Shown here: piece after piece, positions 37,614-47,204 of the stretch
Numbering within the stretch: the first letter of the stretch is position 1
Layout of the letters: each line of letters starts with the position of its first letter
NCBI RefSeq assembly: GCF_018446385.1
Contig: NC_055996.1
Location: forward strand, 53,304,365 to 53,368,364
DNA: 64,000 nt
Source of the DNA: Zingiber officinale
Taxonomy: Eukaryota; Streptophyta; Magnoliopsida; Zingiberales; Zingiberaceae
Direction of reading: 5' to 3'
Position numbers and translations under genes: made by a program
The notes under the pieces: generated by a model
Seen by the model: only the letters and a program-made list of their open reading frames with translations
The model's database searches: none
What the model was told of the DNA's origin: nothing

Positions 37614-37625
37614 GTTCTGATACCA
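37614..37625 (-). other. Copia B primer-binding site
   Basis: The minus strand reads TGGTATCAGAAC, one base off the usual TGGTATCAGAGC, next to the LTR end. Confidence 0.85.
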
Positions 37626-37627
37626 AT

Positions 37628-38890
37628 TGTAGGATCAAAAAACGCTACAAGGGGGTGAAAAACGCTTGTGGCTTACACTTTCGTTTTGTAAATACGCAGT
37701 GGAATATAGAAGTAAACTAAAAACAATTGCTAACACTTTTGATTACTTGGTTTGGAGTCTTTGTCGACTCCTACTTCAAGGTCCGCGATCGTTGATCGCT
37801 TTCGATGGGCAATCACTATAAGCTCGAGAATCTTTACAAGATACAACAGATATATATAATTTAAGCGCAGAAAAAGTATACCAACAACTAAGAATGAGAA
37901 ATTTCGGGCTTCAGGTTGTCGAAGCAGTGCTACGGCTTCTTCGGATCATTTTTGGAGCAGTGCGCAGAAGAAGGATCGCGATTTTGTGTTATTGCTGTGT
38001 ATTTGCTCGAGATTGGCTTAAATAGCCTGCTGAAGGCGCCTTTATCCTCCATGGAAAGTGCCTCCAGCAAGGATTCTTATCCCCTGTCGATTAGTGTTGA
38101 TACTCCCACTGCTTGCCCTGTTTATCCACCTGAAGGCGCCTTCACATCCTTGGAAGGCGCCTTCCATCATCTGTCCAAGGCGCCTTCAGCATCCTTGGAA
38201 GGCGCCTTCTGCCCTGCTTCCTGCGCAGCTACAGCCAAGGTGCCTGAGGTGCCTCAAACACTGTTTATCTGAGCCAAACATGCCCAATTTGCTTCTTGCA
38301 AAATATGTTAGTCCAAGAAACTAACCATACCCTGCAAAACAAAGTTAGCACAATATAGACATGAAAAATAAAGCATTTGATAGTCTTCGGACTGTCCGGT
38401 TCTAACTTCGAGTTTCTCAGAAATCTTAGGTTGAACCGACGCCTACTGTTCTCTCACAGGGGAACGTGTCCTCACCTACTCATCTCAGGAGAGTTTACCT
38501 ATTGTCAGATTGATCCTCCAGACCAACTGGACTTTTGCTCAGCGTCCAAAGCTTCCAGTCTTCATGCTGGACGTCCACTCCACGACCTGTTCAGACTTCC
38601 ACCCGGTTCGTGACACCAGGTTTCAACCTAGAGTCCCCGACTCTAGGATTTTGCGTGAAGCTCTCGACCCGCTAAGATTTTCCACCTAGGGTTACCACCT
38701 CCTAGGACATAGGGTTACTGCCCCCTAGGGTTTTCCACCTGCCTAATTGCAGCTAGGACTTTTGCCTAAAAACACTTAAGACTTTCTTGCAATCTCATTC
38801 AAATTCGTTAGACCATAAATAACCTTAACTTTGAACCCTTTATTATTATCAAAACTCAGGTTCGATCGTCTGATGCTTCCCGCATCAACA
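37628..38890 (-). repeat. Copia B 5' LTR (1,263 bp)
   Basis: On the minus strand it begins TGTTGATGCGGGAAGC at 38890 and ends TTTGATCCTACA at 37628. The TG/CA termini and PBS adjacency fix the boundaries. It contains an array of AAGGCGCCTT palindromes (38033-38208). Flanking bases 38891-38895 (AACAC) should be the target duplication, whose partner is off the window. Short plus-strand open frames (37916-38324) overlap the array and are incidental. Confidence 0.88.
38033..38208. repeat. Array of AAGGCGCCTT palindromes in the copia B LTR
   Basis: Five perfect copies of the 10-base palindrome lie at 38033-38042, 38133-38142, 38154-38163, 38177-38186 and 38199-38208, the last four at about 22-base spacing. 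Two copies extend to GGAAGGCGCCTTC, and related broken copies (GGAAAGTGCCTCC, AAGGTGCCTGAGGTGCCT) flank the array. Confidence 0.92.
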
Positions 38891-40309
38891 AACACAAACT
38901 GAGACTAGAATAATAAGAACTAGCACAGATCATCCAGTTGAGCAAATTATAGGTGACCTAGACCTAAGAGTTTAGACTAAATCATCTTTTAGAAATCTAA
39001 ATCAAACACTACAAGAAAATAGGGTATCAGAAACAGAATTTTAAAACGGAAATAAAATTCGTTTTAAATTTTAATAAATTATAAATAGATTTACTACAGA
39101 ATTATTATTTTGTTTAACTTTTAAAAAAATAATATAGAAAAAAAATTTAAGACGGATTTTAAAATAAATTAGAAACAAAATTTATAAATTAATTTTTATA
39201 AACAAAAATAAATACGAATTATCAACGAAATTTTATACGAAATCTTTTTTGTTTGTAAATCAGTTTAAAGTTGTTTTAAATAGAAAATAAATCTGTTTAT
39301 AAAGTATAAAATATGAGAAATAGATTATTAAGTAATTATAAATATATTTTCTTTTAAATAATAAAAAAAACCCCCTAAACCCAGATTAACTTCACGTTTC
39401 TCTCCCAAATCCCGCACACGCGATTTCTCTTCATCGGCGCACGATTTCTTCTTTGTCGGCGCACATGCAATTTCTTCTCCGGCTGCACGCACACGATTTC
39501 TTCTTCGGCTTGCACGTGATCTTCTTCTCCGGTCCCAAATCAAGCACAGCTCTAAGGGCTCTGACTTAAGGGGCAAGAGATCTTCTTCTCTGGCTCCAAA
39601 TCACGCACGACTCTAAGGCGCGCAACCCTCCGGCTTAAGGCGCACGCGATCTTCTTCTCCGGCGTTCTTTCCAGGATCCACCGAACAAGCTTAAGCTCAG
39701 GTAATCCTAATCTTCTTTTCCAGCCTTCTTCTCTATTCTAGAACGCGCAACACTAGTTGCGTCCTACTCATGCGATCGAGGTCATTCGTGTGACCTAATC
39801 GTGCGGTGGCTGACATAAAATATAATTGGTCTATGATTTAATCTTAATTAACATTGCTAGAGCTACTAGGTTAAAGAAGTTATTGTAATGAGTTTTCTCA
39901 CACGTTGAAGCCAAATGGATGAGCTACCAGAACATTGTTGTACTATGGAACATGTTATCCTTAAAATCAAGAACAATACAATTTTAAACCATCCCACTTA
40001 ACAGATATGAGCATTAGCATATAGGGCATCAAGTATACTAATTTGAAAATTGAATACTTATATAATATAGCAGTTACATTTTGATCTCAACACTAATGAA
40101 ACTAACATTGGCTAATGTGCTTGCTTCAGGAACAAAGCTCTTAGATAATCCTTTTTAAGGAAGCATCTTAGGCAATATTCCTTATTATATTGGTATGGAT
40201 AGCAACGGTAAAGTAGGTGCCTATGAAGACCCTTCATGGAGAACTTTGTGATGTGTATGGCAGGGGTGCACCTGACATAAAAAAAGCTGAACTACAATTG
40301 TAGTCAAAC

Positions 40310-40665
40310 TTTTGTGTGCTAATTTAAGCTCTTGTATTGATGCTCAATTAGCTAAAATTTAAGCTCTTGTATTACTACTTCAATGCTGCTCAATTAGCTA
40401 AAATTTAAGCTCTTGTATTGCTGCTCAATTAGCTAAAAGTTAAGCTCTTGTATTGCTACTTCAATGCTGCTCAATTAGCTAAATTTTAAGCTCTTGTATT
40501 GCTGCTCAATTAGCTAAAATTTAAGCTCTTGTATTGCTACTTCAATGCTGCTCAATTAACTAAAATTTAAGCTCTTGTATTGATGCTCAATTAGCTAAAA
40601 TTTAAGCTCTTGTATTGCTACTTCAATACTGCTCAATTAGCTAAAATTTAAGCTCTTGTATTGCA
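40310..40665. repeat. Tandem repeat of about 33/46 bp inside the CACTA element
   Basis: About nine units of GCTCAATTAGCTAAAATTTA and AGCTCTTGTATTG. Longer units add CTACTTCAAT. The tract lies just before the first recognised exon of the element's gene. Confidence 0.9.
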
Positions 40666-40783
40666 TTAGCACCTTGATGAGAATGATTTAAATGTAAATT
40701 TTCTTATTTATTTGAAATCACAATGGTAAGGTTAATATCCATGGTTAAACATTAAGCTAAATTTTCTTATTTATTTGTCATAG

Positions 40784-42779
40784 GATGAGGTGGGAAGACA
40801 AATTTTAGATGATAACGTGATTAATGATGCAAGCTGTGAAGAAGATAGTTCATTAGTAGTTCGACGAAGAGGACCTAATCAAGGGTCTCAAATTCCAACA
40901 AATATTGATGGATGGACTAAAATAAATATGGTTATGAATAAGTAAGTCATATGACCTTTTAAATTTATTAAGTTTTAATACTTTTGTATTAAATTAATTT
41001 TGTTGTTATAATATTCATAATTTTGTTATCTTTAGATTTGTCGAAAATGAAGTTCCTCGTGAAATTACAAATGATATCAAAGGAGTGATTAAAGGAGTAT
41101 GACCAACGTGGAAAAATGTGCCTAGTGATATTAAAGATTTGCTTTGGGAAAATTTTAAGGTAAGTAATATATTTTTTAATTGGATACTTTTTTTTTTTGG
41201 CAAAGTGATAGAATTAATGAGAAGATTTACTTTGAAAAAAAATTCTTATGTTAATTATACAACTCTGCCTAATGAGTTCATGTATCATGTGTTTAAGACC
41301 CGAAGAAAGTTACCCAACATCGGAAACCCATATGTTAACTATATGTCAGGTCAAAGTTCGGTTTTGAGTTTATTGATGGTCTATGTATAAATGATTAGTC
41401 AATTGCATATGTGCCATTTGAGTCATTTTGGTTGCATGTGTGCCGTCATGATTTCCTTTAGCTTAGAGAACCTTGGATAGCTGGGTTCTTTTTATTGATT
41501 TAATTTATTTAATTATTTATTTGTATGGTCTAATATGTGAGCTTGGACTATATCTGGTGTAGTTAGAGCAGCCATTGATTATTTATTCACATATGATATT
41601 ATATATAATCTTGATTATTTATTTGTTTTGATGTAGTTAAGATATAATTGGGATAATTTTACCGACAAAGAAATGAAAAAGGCATGGAATGAAAATTCAA
41701 GTGAGAGATACAGGGCATCCATTCATTTGGCTAAGAAAGCAGCATTATCATCTGCACAAGAAGATTTAGGAAGGAAACCAGACATATTAGATATGATAGG
41801 TAGAGGACCTGATTGGATGGAAGCTAATATATGGAATGACTTGGTTAAAATTCATTGGAATAAACCAGATCACAAGATCAAATGTGAAATTGCACGGAAG
41901 AATAAAATGACATCGAAGGATGGGTCTACTACCAAACATACTGGGGGTTCAATTTCTTTTGTAGCACACGTGAGAGAATGGTAAACCTCCTTTCTTACAT
42001 GTTTATTCTAATAATTTACACATCTGATAAATTTATTAAATATTTGACATTTACATATAAATTCAATGTATCTCATTTGTTTTATTTTATATTGACATAT
42101 ATTATATATGATTGTAGAAAAAAGATTTAGGACGAGATGTGGATGAATTTGAAGTTTTTGAACGAATGCATAAAAAGAAAGTAAGGTACTGGAGAGTTTG
42201 TGGGTAACAAATCAGGTGTTAGTGTAAGTCAACATAATTAGTTATTCATTAATTTTCTATTAGCTTATATTAATTCTTACTTGTTGGTTTTTATGTTTGT
42301 TAAACTAATATAAGCTCTTGTAATAAGGACAGGAACAATATAAAGAGAGACAAAATGTTGATGATCAATCTACTCGACCTTCATTCAATCTCAAATCATG
42401 GTGTGATGTGGTGGGCGATCCATGTAAGAGGAGGGTGTACGGATTTGGACGCAATCAACATTTTAGAAGATCATACAATGGAAGTTCCAATGAAATGTGC
42501 TCTCATGAGAAGAACAAGGAATTATCTCAAGAAATTGAAGACATGCGTGCTATTAGCAAGAGGATGGAGGAAGAAATTACTGAAAACAAAAATAAATTGG
42601 AACTCATTATCAAAGAAAATAGACAGAGGGAAGAACAACTTATCGAGGAAGGTAGGCAAAGAGAAGAAAATCTAAAAGAGATGGTTTGTAAAATGATTCA
42701 AGAGGCGGGATATACAAATCATTTATATCCAAGAGGATCTGGTCCTCGTGAGCATTGTGATAAGCGAAATAAAGATTAA
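40784..42779 (+). pseudogene. CACTA-encoded Ptta/En/Spm plant transposase-family protein, five exons
   Basis: Five exons join in frame with GT-AG borders: 40784-40941, 41036-41159, 41637-41969, 42118-42180 and 42333-42779 (stop at the end). The start lies upstream and was not located. Exon 2 reads WTWKNVP-like sequence with TGA at 41100-41102 where Trp is expected. Exon 3 (MKKAWNENSSERYR, EDLGRKPDILDMIGRGPDW, HTGGSISFVAH) matches the plant transposase Ptta/En/Spm family (Transposase_24 type). Exon 4 gives GRDVDEFEVFERMHKK. Exon 5 ends in a charged coiled coil (EIEDMRAISKRMEEE onward). The family is an accessory or DNA-binding partner of CACTA transposases, not the catalytic subunit. With only one visible lesion this gene is much less decayed than its retrotransposon surroundings. 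Confidence 0.82.
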
Positions 42780-43552
42780 ATTACTTTATCTTTGATTAAT
42801 GGTTAAATGTATTTAGATGATGTGAATATTTACTTATTTCAATATTAATTTTATGATACTTTTGCATTAGAAATTAATTGTTTTAAAAATTTTAAATTTG
42901 TTTGAAATGTGTGCTTGTTAAAAGTATCATGTAGATGATAAATTTAAATAATAATATAAATTTAGTGATAAATTTAATTTAAAAATAAAAATTTAAATTA
43001 ATGATGGGTTTAAAATAAATTTTGAGACAGAATTTATAAACTGAATTATAAATGAATTTATAAACAAATCAAAATTATATTTTTTTTTATGTAATTTGAA
43101 ACAGATTAATAACGGATTTAAAATAAAATTAGAAACAGAATTTATATTTTTAATTAATTTCATTTGGTCAAATAAAAACATATTCACAAACAATTTTTTA
43201 ATTTGTTTTTGATATTTGAGACGGAATATGTTCGTCTCAAATTTAGTCACGGGGGTTTCACTAACGGATATTTGAAACGGAATATTCCGTCTCAAATATT
43301 CTTTAGAGATGGAAAAATGACTTCCAGAGATGGAATTTTTCGTCTCTGAAGCCCTGTTTTCTTGTAGTGAAATTTCATTAATTTCTAAAATTGAACCTAA
43401 AACAATAGAAGAATCCTTACTTGACCCAAACCAGATCATAGCCATGCAAGAAGAACTGCCCCAATTTGAGAGAAATGAAGTCTGGGACTTTGTATCACTA
43501 CCTGATAATAAAAAGGTAATAGAAATAAAATGGGTATTTAGAAATAAACTAA

Positions 43553-44494
43553 GGCTATGTTTGGCTGGGTGTAATGTAATCTAGCTCGTAATGTAATCAA
43601 ATTTGTAATGTAATGTAATGTAATGTAATGTAATGTAATCTTGATTACATTACTACGTTTGAAAATGTAATGTATGTAATCTTTGATTACAAGGGTGACT
43701 ATATTCTTTTATTTGGTGTCCATTATTTTTATAAGTAATGTAATTCGTATTATTATAAAATGATAAAAATATCCTGCGACCTCTATCGACTGTCGCCGCA
43801 CTTCTGGCGGAGCTTGTAGCAACCAGCGGTCGTTGTCGTTGGCCTCCTCCACCTGTCGCCGCCACCGGCAACTGTTGGCCGCCACCGACCGCCACTGGCC
43901 GCCGGCAACCGACAACCGACGATGACAACAACCGCCGGTGGCAGCGACCGGAGGTGGTTGGCGGGCGGCGACAACGGTCGGAGGTGGTTGGCGGCGGCGT
44001 CGGGCGGTGGCCGGTGTGGCCACTGGCGACCACTGGCGACGGCGAGTGGCCGGCGATGGCCACCGGGGGGCGATGGTCGGCGGTGGTCACCGACGGCGGT
44101 GGACTGCGGGCGGCAGCGGCGAGCGGCGGGCGACGGCGGGTGGCGACGGGCGGCGGCGGTGGCCACTGGCCGCCGGCAACCGACGACGGCAACGGGCAGC
44201 AGTGGGCGACGGGTGGCGGCGGGCGGTGGCGGTCGACGGCGGTGGGCAGCGGTGTGCGGCGACCGCAGTGGACTAGGGGTATATTCGGCATTTAAATTTT
44301 GGTTAAACAGTTATCTCGTAATATAATCGGATTACATAGTATTTGTTTTGTAATCCAGATTACAAAACTTCACTACCTTTTGTAATCCAGATTACATTAC
44401 ATTAAAGTTTAAAATTAAACTAAACAAAATAATCAGCCTTGTAATGTAATCCTGATTACATTACAAGGTAGATTACACTATACCAAATGTAGCC
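43553..44494. mobile_element. Tourist-like (PIF/Harbinger) element, 942 bp, with GC-rich core
   Basis: The ends GGCTATGTTTGG and CCAAATGTAGCC are inverted repeats with two mismatches. TAA is duplicated at 43550-43552 and 44495-44497. Subterminal GTAATGTAAT runs form long inverted repeats at both ends (43575-43690 and 44310-44475). The centre (43770-44275) is very GC-rich, built on GGCGGTGGC-like words. It inserted in the RT of copia F. Confidence 0.9.
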
Positions 44495-45205
44495 TAAGTG
44501 AAAATGGAGAAATTGTTAGAAACAAGACTAGACTAGTAGCCAAAGCGTTTAGTCAAGTAGAGGAACTTGACTATGGTGAAACATATGCTCCAATGGCTAG
44601 ACTTGAGTCTATTAAAATGCTAATGAGCTATGCAACCCATAAAGGTTTTAAGATTTATCACATGGATATTAAATTTGCCTTCCTAAATATGGTAATAAAA
44701 GAAGAAGTTTATGTAGGTCAACTTCCTCGGTTTGAAAATATAGATCATCCGACCATGTCTTTAAACTCAAGAAAGCATTGTATGGTCTTAAACAAACACC
44801 TAGGGCCTAGTATGAAAGTGTGATCTCCTACCTAATGTCTAAAGGGTTCAACCAAGGTCAAATTGATCCAACTTTATTTGTAAAATCAGTTAAACAAGAT
44901 ATCTTTATAGCCCAAGTATATATAGATGACATAATCTTTGGCTTAACCAACTCAGAATTTTTACAAGAATTTATAATTTTAATGGAACAAGAATTTGAAA
45001 TGAGCCTTGTAAGTAAACTAACTTATTTCTTAGAATTACAGATTAAACAAACTAACGAAGAAAACTATGTTTACCAATAAAAACATATATTAAAAGAATA
45101 ACTTAAAAAGTTGGGAATAAAAAATATTAAAAAAATTAAAAACACCCCTGCCTTGTTTTCTTCTTGTGAGTGGAGATGGAGATGATTCTTCTCCATTAAA
45201 TCTTA

Positions 45206-46453
45206 GGTGGCGTTTGGTTCTCTCATAGGAATCAGAATGACAAGGGGTATCATAGTATTACGGAATGGGAATGAGTATGAGCTTGGGTATCATTTTTAAA
45301 ATAATATTTGGTTAGTTGAATATTTTTAATCGGAATGAACCTAAATTTTCTTTTTTTACCCTTAGAGGAAAATAAGAGAAAAAATAGATGGAAGAGAAAG
45401 TTGAATGTGAGAGAAACATATGATGAGAGAGAAAGTGTGATGAGAGAGAAAGTGTGATGGAAAAATAAAGAGAGAGATAATGTGATGAGAGAATATGAGG
45501 AGAGAGAGTGTGATAGGAGAGATTAAGAAGAGAAAAAGTATGATGAGAGAGAAAGTGTGTTAAGAGAGAAAGAGTGATGTGAAAAAAATAAAGAGAGATA
45601 AAGTGTGATGAGAGAAAATGAGAGATTGAGGAGAGAAAGTATGATGAGAAAATGTGATGAGAGAGAAAGTGTGGTGGGAAAAAATGAAGAGAGAAAAAGT
45701 ATGATGAGAGAAAATGAGAAAAGAGAGTGTGATGGAAGATAATGAAGAGAGAGAAAGTGTGATGAGAGAAAATATAGAGAGAGTATGGTAAGAGAAATTG
45801 AGGAGAGAGAAAATATGATGAAAAATTGAGGAGAGAATGAAGAGAGAGAAAATAATGAGAGAGAATACGGGGAGAAAATGGTAGAGAATGTGTGATGAGA
45901 GAGAATGAGGAGAGAGAGTGTGATGGAAGAGAATGAAGAGAGAGAAAGTGTGATGAGATAAAATATGGAGAGAGTATAGTAAGAGAGATTGAGGAGAGAG
46001 AAAGAATGATGAGAGAGAAAGAATGATGAGAGAGAAAGAATGATGAAAAAAAATGAGGAGATAATGAAGAGAGAGAAAATAATGAAAGAGAGTGTGTGTG
46101 ATGAGAGAGAATACAGAGAGAAAATGATAGAGAATGTGTGATGAGAGAGAATAAGAAGAGAGAAATATGTTGAGAGAGAAATATAGTGATAAAATGAGGA
46201 GAGAAAAAATATGATGAGATAGAATAAGGAGAGAGAGTGAAATACAAGAAAAATTGAACAAATATATTAGAGTATTTTCGTCCAAAACTTAATTTTTATT
46301 CTCATTCAATCAAAACACAAAGGAGGGGGTGAGTTTCATCCATACCCAAATTTTTAGATTTCATTTTAAAATCTTAAGAATGAATACAAAATTTAAGAAT
46401 GAATTCATTCCCTCATTCCTAAACTTCTAAATTAAACCAAATCAAATGTCATC
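45206..46453. mobile_element. Tourist-like (PIF/Harbinger) element, 1,248 bp, with purine-rich core
   Basis: The left end reads GGTGGCGTTTGGTT. The right end on the minus strand reads GATGACATTTGATT. All four mismatches are G-to-A type. TTA is duplicated at 45203-45205 and 46454-46456. The core (45355-46250) is an almost pure purine tract on the plus strand, with GAGAGAGAAAGTGTGATGA-like repeats. Confidence 0.87.
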
Positions 46454-46456
46454 TTA

Positions 46457-47204
46457 ATTTTTTAGCACTTTTATTCTTCCTTTTATTTTTTATCTTCTTC
46501 TTCTATTTATTTTATTCTGTTTGAATAGAGAAATGAATTGAGTATGAGAATAATGGTACCACTAGGGTCAACCAACTTGGACTGAGAGTCAAACGAAGCA
46601 TCATTGGAGGTTTACGCATAGAGCAGTCCGAGCAAACGAAAAATGACCATTAATTATCTATTTTAAATTTTTATTTAATTATTTTATTAAAAAATAATAT
46701 CATATGAAAAATTAGATTGGATCGATCGGATTATTCATATGGATCCGGTTCTGAATCAAATTTATAATTTTCTGATTCGGATTCGTATATATTTTGATTG
46801 AGATTTTTTTTTAATAATATCCTTATTTCAAATCCGAACCCACCCCACCCGAACCCATCCGACCGACCGAATTGACATCCCTAGACCCGACGAAGAGCAC
46901 ATCTGCTGAGCCGCCGCTCTTCTTTCCGAGTGCCGCCGGCTCCTCTCTCTCGACCAAACTCGAGCAACGCGACATTTCGACGCCGGCGACAAGTCGTCTC
47001 TTCCATCGGCATCCAAATGGTAGTTTCCTTTTCCCCTTTCACTCGAATTGAATCAGATGGAACTGAACCCTTCAGTTTCGCCCGCAGGCCGCATCGCCAT
47101 TTTGAAACACATCTTCAGTCTAAAGTGAGACGAATACCCAGAAGTTGACGTCGAAGAGAACACGTAGAAGAACAAGCACGGGCACGCATCGCAGGCCGAC
47201 AGTA
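46457..47204 (+). promoter_or_regulatory. Upstream and 5' leader region of the exosome subunit gene
   Basis: AT-rich sequence gives way to GC-richer sequence from about 46830. A possible leader intron runs from GTAGTTTCC after ATCCAAATG (near 47019) to CCCGCAG (near 47088). No TATA box was assigned. Open frames on both strands here lack family resemblance. Confidence 0.35.

Larger units (their letters stand above)
15012..38890 (-). mobile_element. Copia B: SIRE-like Ty1/copia element, heavily interrupted
   Basis: A minus-strand copia whose 5' LTR is 37628-38890. Its 3' end lies left of the window, beyond gypsy A. Reading right to left, the order is LTR, PBS, a long gag with a CCHC knuckle and an acidic Ser/Glu-rich C-terminal extension, protease, integrase, RT and RNase H. 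Three later insertions break it: gypsy D (22787-36817), a solo LTR (15145-17801) and gypsy A (ending 15011). The long acidic gag and the pol motifs match what is known of the SIRE/Maximus lineage. It inserted into copia F, a related copy. Confidence 0.85.
39007..43369 (+). mobile_element. CACTA (En/Spm-type) DNA transposon, 4,363 bp
   Basis: The left end CACTACAAGAAAATAGGGT mirrors the right end, which reads CACTACAAGAAAACAGGGC on the minus strand. That is 19 bases with two mismatches, both transitions. The 3-bp duplication AAA flanks both ends. Subterminal inverted motifs (AAACGGAA, GAGACGGAATATNCGTCTC types at 43200-43350) fit transposase-binding repeats of this superfamily. It encodes one multi-exon Ptta/En/Spm-type ORF; no TNP2-type catalytic transposase is visible. 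A CT-rich stretch with CGATTTCTTCT repeats (39390-39700) and a CAG|GTAATC donor near 39700 may be its leader. Confidence 0.93.
38891..45080 (+). pseudogene. Copia F integrase C-terminus and reverse transcriptase, interrupted
   Basis: Three pieces form one RT reading. The CACTA sits between RNLNQ and ISLISKIEP (39007-43369). The MITE sits in the RT finger region between FRNKL and ENGEIVRN (43553-44494). Further on, MDIKFAFLN (about 44663), VIKEEVYVGQLP and YIDDIIFG (about 44920-44945, catalytic pair intact) are clear. A TAG lies after DLDLRV near 38982, and a frameshift near 44770-44825 breaks the RT. Not functional. Confidence 0.85.
38891..45155 (+). mobile_element. Copia F: older SIRE-like copia fragment, plus strand
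   Basis: Coding traces of one copia pol region run through 38891-39006, 43373-43552 and 44498-45155 when the CACTA element and MITE are skipped. They read, in order, TETRIIRTSTDHPVEQIIGD; LISKIEPKTIEESLL and WVFRNKL; NGEIVRNKTRLVAKAFSQVE; and YIDDIIFG. The same motifs appear in copia B, so the two are related. The left part was removed from view by copia B. The right end fades near 45155, with no LTR found. Confidence 0.85.

Noticed and set aside
37916-38324. Two overlapping plus-strand frames
   Set aside because: They lie in the copia B LTR over the palindrome array. The repeated peptide follows from the repeats.
43653-44326. Long overlapping Pro/Arg- and Gly-rich frames on both strands
   Set aside because: They are products of the GC-rich core of the Tourist-like element, with several frames open at once.
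45312-46285. 311- and 241-codon Ser/Leu/His/Phe-rich minus-strand frames
   Set aside because: They are translations of the purine-tract repeat; low complexity with no domain.
46930-47148. 72-codon frame as an N-terminal exon of the exosome gene
   Set aside because: It is not in frame continuity with exon 1, and the family N-terminus is already explained by the ATG at 47205.
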